NCBI GenBank assembly: GCA_015152555.1
Contig: SUTS01000003.1
Location: 62,001 to 126,000 of the forward strand
Reading direction: 5' to 3'
Length of the DNA stretch: 64,000 nt
Source: Cyanobacteria bacterium SIG26
Lineage (GTDB): Bacteria; Cyanobacteriota; Vampirovibrionia; Gastranaerophilales; Gastranaerophilaceae
Part shown: piece by piece, positions 35,116-43,643 of the stretch
Numbering within the stretch: position 1 is the stretch's first letter
How the letters are laid out: every line of letters starts with the position of its first letter
Made by a program: the position numbers and the translations under genes
The notes under the pieces: generated by a model
Seen by the model: the letters and a program-made list of their open reading frames with translations, nothing else
Told to the model about the DNA's origin: nothing
Databases searched by the model: none

Positions 35116-35658
35116 TTATGATTGACCGGTCAGATATAAAGTAACGTTTCTACCTTCTAATTGAGGTTTTTTCTCAACCTGAATCGGATCATTTTCTAAA
35201 TCAGCAATAAATCTATTTGCAAGCTCAAACGCCAAATTAGAATGTTGCATTTCGCGACCGCGAAGCATTACCACAATTTTGACCTTATTACCTTGAGATA
35301 TAAATTTTCTAACACTTTTTAGACGAACTTCATAGTCATGAACATCAATTTTATATCTTACTTTAACTTCTTTAACTTCAACAACATGCTGCTTTTTCTT
35401 AGCTTCTTTAGCACGTTTTGCCATTTCATACTTGTATTTACCGTAATCTAAGATTTTTGCAACAGGTGGAGCCTGATTTGGGCTAATCAATACTAAATCT
35501 AGACCTGCATCATCCGCCATTTCTAAGGCTTTTGCGGTTGGTACGACACCGTGATTTGTACCATTTTCGTCAATTAATCTTACTTCTTTTGAACGGATTT
35601 TATCGTTCATAATTGTTTTTTCCTTGTCTTTTGCAGACACTCTAGTATCGTTAGCTAT
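35116..35658 (-). CDS. infC: Translation initiation factor IF-3, probable AUA start
   Basis: IF-3 binds the 30S subunit, prevents premature 50S joining and proofreads start codons. The N-domain (NDKIRSKEVRLIDENG, LVLISPNQAPPVAKILDYGKYKYE) and C-domain (VKEVKVRYKIDVHDYEVRLK, VMLRGREMQHSNLAFEL) are complete. No ATG has a good ribosome-binding site. AGGAG at about 35672-35668 lies 8 nt before an in-frame ATA (35658), giving an extra M-A-N-D-T-R before the GTG at 35640. infC in many bacteria starts at a rare codon (AUU, AUA or AUC) so that IF-3 represses its own translation. Alternatives are GTG 35640 (174 aa) and ATG 35610. Confidence 0.93.
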   Translation of the reverse strand: MANDTRVSAKDKEKTIMNDKIRSKEVRLIDENGTNHGVVPTAKALEMADDAGLDLVLISPNQAPPVAKILDYGKYKYEMAKRAKEAKKKQHVVEVKEVKVRYKIDVHDYEVRLKSVRKFISQGNKVKIVVMLRGREMQHSNLAFELANRFIADLENDPIQVEKKPQLEGRNVTLYLTGQS

Positions 35659-35901
35659 TGTTTTATCTCCTATATTAAAGTTACATCACAAAAAAATAAT
35701 ACCATAAAAATAAAAATAAAGCTATCATTTAACCTCACGTTATTATTAAGTTTTGTAAACCCCGAAACGCTTTATTTATGAGGGTTAAAAAAAAAAGCCT
35801 TGATTTCATTAAATTAAATTAAAGTTTATAAAAAAAATGTCGATATATATATTGTTGAAAGAAAGGATGTTTACCCGCAAATTAAATAAGGAGTATCAAG
35901 T

Positions 35902-36078
35902 ATGAAAACAACAAAAGCACAGATCCGAAAGATGATTAACACAATGGAACTCAAACACATCGACTTAAAGCCGGTCGAAACCGAAGTTAAAGAAATTGAC
36001 GTACCTCTGCAAACTTTATTTGACAACTGTTTAAACTTTATTACAGGCGAAGAAGCATTTAAAAACATGACACTTTAA
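35902..36078 (+). CDS. Small hypothetical protein (58 residues)
   Basis: AAGGAG lies 8 nt before ATG 35902. The 58-codon frame (MKTTKAQIRKMINTMELK..., ending GEEAFKNMTL) is lysine/glutamate-rich and helical with one cysteine, and is followed 28 bp later by a perfect terminator. The ribosome-binding site, codon use and terminator together make it a convincing monocistronic gene. No family is recognised. The open frame on the opposite strand here is its shadow. Confidence 0.75.
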   Translation: MKTTKAQIRKMINTMELKHIDLKPVETEVKEIDVPLQTLFDNCLNFITGEEAFKNMTL

Positions 36079-36104
36079 ACAACATGAAAAACTTAAAAAG
36101 ATTT

Positions 36105-36139
36105 ATAAGAGTAAGATAATCTATTATCTTACTCTTTTT
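36105..36139 (+). terminator. Rho-independent terminator
   Basis: A perfect 13-bp stem AAGAGTAAGATAA / TTATCTTACTCTT, loop TCTA, followed by TTTG. Confidence 0.85.
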
Positions 36140-36226
36140 GAATTATATACAGAAATTTACAATTAACCTGTTGTGTATATACACGACAAGAAAATTATAC
36201 TAAAATGTGGGAAAGAGGGAGCAAAC

Positions 36227-38356
36227 ATGAAAAAAACATTTGCAACATTAGCAAAAGCAATAATCATAGTAGGGTTACTTAACGGCATAAGCTATGCAGG
36301 GTTTAGAGAACACTTTGACCTTGGTCAAAGCTACATGACTCAGTACCAATACTCCGGAGCTATCACGGAATTCAAAAGCGCATTAAAAATAAATTATTTA
36401 GATACCTCGGCAAGAATAGGACTGATTAACGCATACTTGGCAAGAGCTACCGAATACGCAAATAAAGACCGCAATTGGGCAAAAGCAGCGGATGATTATC
36501 GCAGTGCACTATTTTACATGACGTATTATCCTGAAACTAATCAAGCCAGAAACCATGCTTCTAACATCCCTCAAGTCGAACAGAATTTAGATTTATGCTT
36601 AGATTATATGAATTTTAATATGTCGGCAGAAAACAGATATAACACAGCAAAACGTTTACGCGCAGAAGGCAACTTCCCAGCCGCGGCATACGAATTTAAT
36701 CAAGCCTTAGGTAGTAAAAACCTACAAAAAAGTAGCTTTGAACAGGTTGGCGACATTATGAAAATTTTAGGCAATGAACCTAAAGCTGCCGAATTTTACC
36801 AAAAAGCTATATTTGTTGCACCTACAGACTTAGACCTAAGATTATCTTATGCAAAAATTTTAGACAATTTGGGGTCTCACGATTTAGCACTTAAAGAATA
36901 CAGTTATGTTCTTGAAAAAGCAGGGACAGAAGATAAAAACATACTATACGTTTTGGAAAGAACATTCAACAAAAAAGTACAATCCACACCTAATAACGCG
37001 AATTTTAACGCAAATTTAGGTGCGATATTACAAAAAGAAGGCAGACTTGATGAAGCGCTTAACTACTACAAACAAGCAGAAACACTCGACCCTTCAAACT
37101 TAAACACAAGAATAAACACAGGTACTTTATACCAACAAAAAGGTGATTACAGAACAGCAATAAAAGCGTATGAATCAGTATTAATACTGGAACCAAATAA
37201 TATTAACGCAAATATTTACAGAGCACAATGTTACGAAAAACTTGGAGATACAAAAACAGCTCAAGAAGGTTTCAAAAAGGTTATGGCACTTGACCCTGAC
37301 AACAAATATATGAAAGCTCATTTACTTGAAAATGCTAAAAAAACACTGCCACCAGAACAATTTGTTGAGTATGTAAAAACAAATATGGCGGACTCAAATC
37401 CTTCTAACATAATATATAACTATGCAATTGATTTACATAAAAAAGAAAAACTTACAGAAGCAATTACAATGTACAATGCGGCAATCCAGTTAAATTCACA
37501 AAATTCGGAAATGTATGTAAATTTGGCACTGGCACAAGCCCAAAGTAAAAATTATAATGACGCATTAAATACATTGCAAAGTGCAAAATCGAAATTCCCA
37601 AGTGACAAAACTGTTCAAGACACAATAAAAAACATAACCTCAATGAAAACAGATGAACAACTGCTTCTTGCTGCAAATGCATACAAAAACAAAAATTATC
37701 AAGAAGCGATCCAACATTACCTATCAATTACTCCGGCTACGGCCAACACAATGTTAGGGGTGGCAACAGCTTATCAAGAACTTCAAGATACGGATAATGC
37801 GTTAATCTATTATAAAAAGGCTCTTGAATTAAAACCTATTGACAGCGATATTGCCTATGCAATCGCATGTTTATACGGAGAAAAAGAGGATTACACTAAC
37901 GCAAAAAATTATTTAGAAAAAGCAATAACATTTAACAAAAACAACACACAAGCTATAGAATATCTACAATCTATAGACTCAATGAATAGAGCTAATTTAC
38001 TTAACGAGGCAATAACCTTATATGAAGCGAATAATCACAACGCAAGCTTGTCAAAACTAAATGAAATAATATCAAAAGACCCAATGAATGCATACGCTTT
38101 TTATTATCGTGGTATGATATATGATGCAAGGCAACAACGTAAACAAGCAATTGCAGATATGCAAAAAGCTTATGAATTGAACAAAGAATTTACTATCTGC
38201 AATTATTTAATCGCATCAGATTATGATGCACTTGGCCAATATAAAGACGCGTACGATTATTACCTTGCTTATGCCAATTCAAATGCCCAAGATGATGAAT
38301 ATAAACAGTATGCAAAAGCACGAGCTGAAGAATTAAAAGAACATGCAACAAAATAA
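36227..38356 (+). CDS. Exported TPR-repeat protein
   Basis: ATG 36227 (GAGGGAG before it) begins MKKTFATLAKAIIIVGLLNG, a Sec signal peptide with cleavage likely after SYA. The upstream in-frame ATG at 36173 would bury the signal. The mature part of the 709-residue protein is a long TPR solenoid (for example ANLGAILQKEGRLDEALNYY, RINTGTLYQQKGDYRTAIKA), probably more than a dozen units, consistent with a periplasmic scaffold. The 3' end overlaps dus by 14 bp, so translation may be coupled. Confidence 0.92.
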   Translation: MKKTFATLAKAIIIVGLLNGISYAGFREHFDLGQSYMTQYQYSGAITEFKSALKINYLDTSARIGLINAYLARATEYANKDRNWAKAADDYRSALFYMTYYPETNQARNHASNIPQVEQNLDLCLDYMNFNMSAENRYNTAKRLRAEGNFPAAAYEFNQALGSKNLQKSSFEQVGDIMKILGNEPKAAEFYQKAIFVAPTDLDLRLSYAKILDNLGSHDLALKEYSYVLEKAGTEDKNILYVLERTFNKKVQSTPNNANFNANLGAILQKEGRLDEALNYYKQAETLDPSNLNTRINTGTLYQQKGDYRTAIKAYESVLILEPNNINANIYRAQCYEKLGDTKTAQEGFKKVMALDPDNKYMKAHLLENAKKTLPPEQFVEYVKTNMADSNPSNIIYNYAIDLHKKEKLTEAITMYNAAIQLNSQNSEMYVNLALAQAQSKNYNDALNTLQSAKSKFPSDKTVQDTIKNITSMKTDEQLLLAANAYKNKNYQEAIQHYLSITPATANTMLGVATAYQELQDTDNALIYYKKALELKPIDSDIAYAIACLYGEKEDYTNAKNYLEKAITFNKNNTQAIEYLQSIDSMNRANLLNEAITLYEANNHNASLSKLNEIISKDPMNAYAFYYRGMIYDARQQRKQAIADMQKAYELNKEFTICNYLIASDYDALGQYKDAYDYYLAYANSNAQDDEYKQYAKARAEELKEHATK

Positions 38357-39320
38357 AGTTAAACAATTAATACAAAGTAAAGTATCCCTGGCTCCAATGG
38401 CCGGGATAACTGATTACGTTTTGCGCTCACTGGTGAGAAAATACGCACCTGACGCTCTTTTAACAACAGAAATGATTAGTTCTGAATTTTTAGCCCAAAA
38501 CGTTCAAACAGAAATCACAAAACTTGACGAAAACCACCATCCGATTGTTTACCAAATATGCGGACATAAACCTCACTTAATGAATTTTTCGGCAAAATAC
38601 TTAACACAATTTGCAGATATGCTGGATATAAATATGGGGTGTCCGGTTAATAAAGTAGTAAAAGGTCAAGACGGTTCAGCCCTTATGAGAAATCCAGGTT
38701 TAGCTGCAGATTTAGTTAGAGCAGTCAAAGATGGTACAGATAAACCTGTTAGCGTGAAATTTAGGCTAGGATATACTCAAGATGAAATGAACTATATTGA
38801 ATTTGGTCAACAAATGCAAGAAGCCGGAGCTGATTTTATAACAATCCACGCAAGAACCCGCTCGCAATTTTATTCAGGTAAAGCAGATTGGTCAAAAATT
38901 AAAGCCTTAAAAACAAATGTCGACATTCCGGTTTTTGCTAATGGAGACATTACATCAATTGATAGTGCAATTGAATGCTTAGAACAAAGCCAAGCAGATG
39001 GAATCGCTGTTGGAAGAGGTATTTTGGGAGACCCGACTTTAATAGGAAGAATTGCACATTATCTAAAAACCGGAGAAAAGCTACCAATCCCAACGCTCGA
39101 TGAAAAACTTAATATCTTAAAACTCCATCTGGATGAAGAAATAAAACTTCGCGGAGAACTTGTAGCTATCAAATTCTTCCGAAAGTTTTACCCCTATTAT
39201 ATTGCAGGAATTAAAAACGCATCAAAAATCAGAGGCGTAATGGTTATGGAAGAAGATTATAATAAAATCTTAGAATACATTGAATATATCAGAAAAGAAA
39301 ATTCAACCTTGATATCCTAA
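38343..39320 (+). CDS. dus: tRNA-dihydrouridine synthase
   Basis: This 325-residue FMN enzyme reduces uridine to dihydrouridine in tRNA D-loops. Motifs: LAPMAGITDYVLRSL, MLDINMGCPVNKVVKGQDGS with the catalytic cysteine, VKFRLGY, ITIHARTRSQFYSG and FANGDI. It is closest to the DusB/YhdG type by pattern. It overlaps the preceding TPR gene. A -35 for the next gene lies in its last codons. Confidence 0.95.
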   Translation: MQQNKVKQLIQSKVSLAPMAGITDYVLRSLVRKYAPDALLTTEMISSEFLAQNVQTEITKLDENHHPIVYQICGHKPHLMNFSAKYLTQFADMLDINMGCPVNKVVKGQDGSALMRNPGLAADLVRAVKDGTDKPVSVKFRLGYTQDEMNYIEFGQQMQEAGADFITIHARTRSQFYSGKADWSKIKALKTNVDIPVFANGDITSIDSAIECLEQSQADGIAVGRGILGDPTLIGRIAHYLKTGEKLPIPTLDEKLNILKLHLDEEIKLRGELVAIKFFRKFYPYYIAGIKNASKIRGVMVMEEDYNKILEYIEYIRKENSTLIS

Positions 39321-39336
39321 AAAAAACTGTTATAAT
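39309..39336 (+). promoter_or_regulatory. Promoter TTGATA-N16-TATAAT, near-leaderless
   Basis: -35 TTGATA (39309-39314) overlaps the dus stop region. -10 TATAAT (39331-39336) lies 7 nt before ATG 39344. There is no Shine-Dalgarno sequence. Confidence 0.6.
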
Positions 39337-39343
39337 AACATTT

Positions 39344-39970
39344 ATGAAAAGATTATTAGGTTTACTTTTTATAATTATATTTCTTGGAGCTTGCAACGCA
39401 ATATCACAAGCCCAAACACAAGAAGTTGTGCAACCAATACAACTTGAAATGAGAAATTACGACGAGATTACATTACCTGTGGGGACTTTCATACCTGTAA
39501 TTACTACTCAAGAAATATCAACTGAAACATGTCCTGAAGGGTTCAAAACAAAATTTATATCAACTACAGATTTGTTTATGTACGAAACAAACATAATTCC
39601 CAAAAATACGGAATTTTTTGGTTACATAGAAAAAATACACGAACCGGTAATCGGAACAAACGCTTCTATGAAAATAAAAATAACAAAATTAATTATACCC
39701 GATGGTTTCGAAATACCAATAAAAGGTTACATCTACACATCGAACGATAATCTGATAGGCGGAGAGTTAACACCACCTTCTCAATGGGTAAAAATGCCAC
39801 ATTATCAAAGTAAATTTCAAGGTATATCTTGGAATCACAGAGGCGCGACTTTACAAATCCGCCCAGGCGGGAAAAGAAGTATGGGCGTACATAAAAAAAT
39901 ACCGGCAGGAGAACAACAAATAATCATTTTAATTGCACCAACCCCAATCACACACACAATTACACAATAA
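39344..39970 (+). CDS. Lipoprotein with VirB10/TrbI-like beta domain, paralogue of the next gene
   Basis: This 208-residue protein begins MKRLLGLLFIIIFLGACNA, a lipoprotein signal with lipobox LGAC. The body aligns with the next gene: GTFIPVITTQEISTET matches GETFKAVVTSPVSSET, followed by IIPKNTEFFGYI / IAPAGSTIYGSV, then IPDGFEIPIKGYI / TPTGLDIPISAVV and LIGG. The P-x-G-T/S...G...G-x-x-I-P pattern recalls the outer-membrane VirB10/TrbI fold. That link is inference, and the paralogy is visible directly. It is probably an outer-membrane or periplasmic protein. Confidence 0.75.
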   Translation: MKRLLGLLFIIIFLGACNAISQAQTQEVVQPIQLEMRNYDEITLPVGTFIPVITTQEISTETCPEGFKTKFISTTDLFMYETNIIPKNTEFFGYIEKIHEPVIGTNASMKIKITKLIIPDGFEIPIKGYIYTSNDNLIGGELTPPSQWVKMPHYQSKFQGISWNHRGATLQIRPGGKRSMGVHKKIPAGEQQIIILIAPTPITHTITQ

Positions 39971-40051
39971 TTACCCATTAATAAATTGACATTTATAATA
40001 CTTTTGAAGTAGAATATTGATAATAAGTAAGGTTTTAGGGAGGGTTAATTC

Positions 40052-40801
40052 ATGAAAAAATTATTGCTTGCCACAGTTGCTTTATTAAGCATAAATACCG
40101 TTTTTGCTGAACAAAACTATAATATACAACAAAACACAACACCCGCAACATACCAACCTGCATATTACACAAACGAAAGTTTTAAATTAAATAATAACAC
40201 ATTAAAAGGAAGAGTTGTAACGGTTCCCGCAGGCGAAACTTTTAAAGCTGTCGTAACATCACCTGTAAGTTCAGAAACAGCAACACCTGGCCAATCTATT
40301 ACAATGGCATTAGGTTCTGATTTCTATTATAACGGTGACAGAATAGCACCTGCTGGTAGTACAATTTATGGTTCTGTAATTGATGTCTCAAAAGCTAAAC
40401 ACGGTAGTATGAACGGTAAATTAGCACTTAGATTTACGCAAATAATAACACCCACCGGTTTAGATATTCCAATTTCTGCGGTTGTAAAAACTGATGATTA
40501 CACAGGAACATTAATAGGCGGAACAAAACTTGATGTAACAAAAGAATACACAAAAGATCTTGCCGTTGGAGCAGGGGCAGGAGCCTTAGCGGGTGTTATA
40601 ATATCTCCATTATCCGGAGGTAGTATTGGAAAAGGTACAGCCTTAGCTACAGCCGTAGGTGCAGGTGGCGGACTTATAAAATCAATTTGGGATAAAGGTA
40701 ATGATGTTGAAATTCCTGTTAATGCCAGACTCGAACTTATCTTAACCCAACCGATAACTGTAAACCCAACTAGTACTGAAAATCAGTCATTTGGGCAATA
40801 A
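40052..40801 (+). CDS. Exported VirB10/TrbI-like protein, paralogue of the preceding gene
   Basis: This 249-residue protein has a Sec signal (MKKLLLATVALLSINTVFA) and a strong AGGGAGGG site. The central domain (about 50-165) is shared with the preceding lipoprotein. It also has a Gly/Ala-rich hydrophobic segment (LAVGAGAGALAGVIISPLSG) and a second strand set ending IPVNARLELILTQPI. The general order resembles VirB10/TrbI-type proteins, but no other type IV secretion gene is nearby. It lies upstream of tonB-exbBD, so an envelope role is likely. Confidence 0.75.
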   Translation: MKKLLLATVALLSINTVFAEQNYNIQQNTTPATYQPAYYTNESFKLNNNTLKGRVVTVPAGETFKAVVTSPVSSETATPGQSITMALGSDFYYNGDRIAPAGSTIYGSVIDVSKAKHGSMNGKLALRFTQIITPTGLDIPISAVVKTDDYTGTLIGGTKLDVTKEYTKDLAVGAGAGALAGVIISPLSGGSIGKGTALATAVGAGGGLIKSIWDKGNDVEIPVNARLELILTQPITVNPTSTENQSFGQ

Positions 40802-40864
40802 TAAACTTACAAATTTTAACTAGAATTAAAACAAATAAGAGAATATTTGTTGTTAGGGAATAAA

Positions 40865-42094
40865 ATGTCAATCTTAGGTAAATACACTGAAAATACGAGC
40901 AATAGTAAAGAGTTATTAAAAAACAAACATAATGACGGCGAATTCAAAATGCCGGCAGTCACAAGAGAAGATAAAGATTGCATTAGCTTAAAAAAAGCTA
41001 TGGTTATATCATCTATATTACATCCAACCGCAATCGGATCTTTGTGGTTAATCTTGACGATATTAGCATTTTTCGGAATAACTTTCGCAATATTTGAAAA
41101 ACCAAAACCAAAAATTAATGATATTGAATTTGTTTTAGTGGACAAAGAAGATACACCATTGAACAAAAACACAAAATACAGAGCTGATAGAAATTCTAGG
41201 ACAGGCGGGATAAATGACCCTAAAAAACCGGTATCAATGCCATCAGCTAATCCGGCAAAAAAACCTCAGCCATCATCACCTGCTCCGGCTCCGAAAAAGA
41301 AAACAGTTACGGATAGAATTTCACAACCGGTAACTCCGAAAAAACAAGTTACTCAAACTCCATCAGCAACAACTCCACAGAAAAACGTTCAACCGGCAAC
41401 AACTCCGCAGCAAGCAATTCCAAAACCACAAGCGGCAAGACCGGCACCACCAACCGAACGACCATCTGTGCGACCGACAAACACTCCAAAACCGGTTCCA
41501 AAACCTTCAGGAACACCATTTAGAGTACCAGTTCCAACAGGAGGAACACAAACCGGACAATACTCAACAGGCCCAATAGCCGGTTCAGGTTCTGCTGCAA
41601 AAGGAGGTTCTACAGGCGGAGGAACGTATGCTCCTAATCCATCATTAGCCCCTATTGGCAGTGGCTCAGGCTCAAAAACAAACGGTTCCGGTTCAGCAGG
41701 ATCAGGTACAGGCTCTGGTTATGGCAGAAGTGGCTCAGGCTCTGGTGGCGGCAACCCAGGTGGTGGCGGTGGCAGACCAGGTATTGATGCAATTAGAGAA
41801 CCTGATTTTGGACCATACATGAGAGAATTACAGCGCAGAATCAAGATGAATTGGGATCCGCCAAAAGGTAATGAAAGTAAACGTGTTGTTCTTTTATTCA
41901 AGATAGCAAAAGACGGTAGACTATTAAATTGTAGCGTGTTCAAATCATCAGGTTTACAAAATGCGGATAAAGCAGCGCTGAATGCGGTTCAATTAGCGGC
42001 ACCATTCAGACCGCTACCACCTGAATTTAAAGGACAAAGTATAGATATTCAATTTACATTTGACTATAACGTATTCGGTGCGACAAAATATTAA
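40865..42094 (+). CDS. tonB: TonB-family energy transducer
   Basis: The start at ATG 40865 (TTAGGGA before it) gives 409 residues. A single transmembrane anchor lies at about 47-75, then a Pro/Thr-rich spacer (about 90-225) and a Gly/Ser-rich stretch (about 235-305), spanning the periplasm. The C-terminal TonB domain (about 315-405) has MRELQRRIKMNWDPPKG, LLFKIAKDGRLLNCSVFKSS and AALNAVQLAAPFRPLP. It transmits proton-motive force from ExbB/ExbD, encoded directly downstream, to the outer membrane. A TolA-like role is possible. The long mixed spacer is unusual. Confidence 0.9.
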   Translation: MSILGKYTENTSNSKELLKNKHNDGEFKMPAVTREDKDCISLKKAMVISSILHPTAIGSLWLILTILAFFGITFAIFEKPKPKINDIEFVLVDKEDTPLNKNTKYRADRNSRTGGINDPKKPVSMPSANPAKKPQPSSPAPAPKKKTVTDRISQPVTPKKQVTQTPSATTPQKNVQPATTPQQAIPKPQAARPAPPTERPSVRPTNTPKPVPKPSGTPFRVPVPTGGTQTGQYSTGPIAGSGSAAKGGSTGGGTYAPNPSLAPIGSGSGSKTNGSGSAGSGTGSGYGRSGSGSGGGNPGGGGGRPGIDAIREPDFGPYMRELQRRIKMNWDPPKGNESKRVVLLFKIAKDGRLLNCSVFKSSGLQNADKAALNAVQLAAPFRPLPPEFKGQSIDIQFTFDYNVFGATKY

Positions 42095-42129
42095 TTAGAG
42101 TTATTATAAAAAAGTGAGGATAAAAAATT

Positions 42130-42780
42130 ATGGAATTACTTATTGAAGCGATTAAAATGGACTGGGCGGTACTATTACCGATTTTTATCTGCTCAATCCT
42201 AGTAGTAGGCGTTGTTATTAACAAATGGTCTTTTTACCAACAAAATCAACGTGATATTACAATTTACATGAGAGAATTAAACAAAGACTTATCTAAAAAT
42301 GACCTAAACGCAGCTCAAAATACTGCAGTACGTTGTGGCGGAGTTATAGGCGAAGTTATCGAAGAAGCTGTTAGAATTTTCTCAGAGCAAAAAAGCGGAT
42401 TTTCACGTTCTTTTGATATCTCAGCAGCTTTAGCTACAAGAAAATTAGAAAGTCATTTAACTATATTAGGTACAATTGGTGGTGTAGCACCATTCTTAGG
42501 CTTGTTTGGTACAGTTGTCAGAATTCTTTTAACCTTTAACATCTTAGCAGATTCAGGCAACCAAGCTGCAGCTGTAGCTTCAGGTATTGGTTCAGCGTTG
42601 ATTGCAACAGCATTTGGTCTTGGTGTAGCAATTGTTGCGGTTATCTTCTTCAACTCTTTCCAATCAATCGTAAAACATTATGAAGATGATTTCCAATTAA
42701 TCAAATTACTATTCTTAAGTTTTGTAGATTCAGAACCTGAAACTCAAACAAAATATTCATCTACACAAATTAAATTATAA
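42130..42780 (+). CDS. exbB: ExbB/TolQ/MotA-family proton channel subunit
   Basis: This 216-residue protein has three transmembrane segments (about 12-30, 114-135 and 153-176). The conserved cores are TIGGVAPFLGLFGTVVRIL and IGSALIATAFGLGVAIVAV. It forms the inner-membrane proton channel with ExbD. It is the second gene of the tonB-exbB-exbD-exbD cluster, with a GTGAGGA site upstream. Confidence 0.95.
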   Translation: MELLIEAIKMDWAVLLPIFICSILVVGVVINKWSFYQQNQRDITIYMRELNKDLSKNDLNAAQNTAVRCGGVIGEVIEEAVRIFSEQKSGFSRSFDISAALATRKLESHLTILGTIGGVAPFLGLFGTVVRILLTFNILADSGNQAAAVASGIGSALIATAFGLGVAIVAVIFFNSFQSIVKHYEDDFQLIKLLFLSFVDSEPETQTKYSSTQIKL

Positions 42781-42792
42781 TGGGTAATAAAA

Positions 42793-43260
42793 ATGGCATT
42801 TTCTACTAATAAAAAACAAAAAATGTTCAATGAAATTAACATCACACCTTTAACAGATATCTTTTTAGTACTGTTGATCATAATGATGGTAGTTGCACCT
42901 TCTTTTCAGTCTATGGACAACGCTGTTGATGTGCCGGAAGTAAACTATGGTGTAAATATAGAAGATCCAAAAGTGACAGTTTCGATAATAAAAGACGGCT
43001 CGATGTTTGTAAACGGTGAGAGCATCAGCATAAACCAACTTACAGACAAATTAATCGCTTTAAAAGGTGATAACGAAAAACCGGAAGTTATAGTAAAAGC
43101 AGATAAAACCATAAAAAGCTCTACTATTATGGATGTAATGAATGCGGCTCAGAATGCAGAATACAAAAAACTTGTTGTTGCCGGAGAACCTTTGAACAAA
43201 AAAGAACAAAAAGAATTAGAAGAATCTGCAAAAATCAACATTCCTCAAGACGGAGAATAA
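42793..43260 (+). CDS. exbD: ExbD/TolR-family protein, copy 1
   Basis: This 155-residue protein has a short cytoplasmic N-terminus and one transmembrane helix starting ITPLTDIFLVLLIIMMVVAP, with the proton-carrying aspartate D22, then a periplasmic ExbD domain. It has a longer acidic/lysine-rich C-terminal tail (KKEQKELEESAKIN) than copy 2. It lies between exbB and the second exbD, with 2 bp before the next gene. Confidence 0.95.
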   Translation: MAFSTNKKQKMFNEINITPLTDIFLVLLIIMMVVAPSFQSMDNAVDVPEVNYGVNIEDPKVTVSIIKDGSMFVNGESISINQLTDKLIALKGDNEKPEVIVKADKTIKSSTIMDVMNAAQNAEYKKLVVAGEPLNKKEQKELEESAKINIPQDGE

Positions 43261-43262
43261 AA

Positions 43263-43643
43263 ATGAGAGAATCCTTTAACGAAATAAATATAACACCACT
43301 AACAGATATTTTCCTTGTGTTACTAATCATTATGATGGTTATAGCACCGCTACTTGATCAACAAGGAATAAGCTTGACTGTGCCGGAAAATGTCGAACAA
43401 TCTCAAGTTAAAGATACACCACAAATTCTTACTGTTGTTGTAACTCATAATGATAAATATCTCATTAATAACGAAGAAATTTCTTCAGAGGATTTAGGAA
43501 CAATACTATCACAACAGATAAAAGATTATCCTGATGGTTTACTGATTCAATCAGACGGGGAGTCAACTCACGGCGCAATGGTACAACTTATGGATAAAGC
43601 AAGATATGCAGGCTTTAAAGCAATATCAGTTGACCAAATTTAA
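43263..43643 (+). CDS. exbD: ExbD/TolR-family protein, copy 2
   Basis: This 126-residue protein has the same ITPLTDIFLVLLIIMMVIAP helix (aspartate D15) and a periplasmic domain ending in GAMVQLMDKARYAGFKAIS. Tandem ExbD copies with one ExbB occur in several phyla and probably assemble a mixed complex. It is last in the operon; its stop overlaps the convergent mtaB by 4 bp. Confidence 0.95.
   Translation: MRESFNEINITPLTDIFLVLLIIMMVIAPLLDQQGISLTVPENVEQSQVKDTPQILTVVVTHNDKYLINNEEISSEDLGTILSQQIKDYPDGLLIQSDGESTHGAMVQLMDKARYAGFKAISVDQI

Noticed and set aside
35871-36068. 65-codon minus-strand ORF
   Set aside because: It is the antisense shadow of the 58-residue plus-strand gene, which has AAGGAG and a terminator.
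39344-40801. Type IV secretion system
   Set aside because: Apart from the VirB10-like pattern there is no VirB4, VirB9, VirB11 or relaxase gene nearby.
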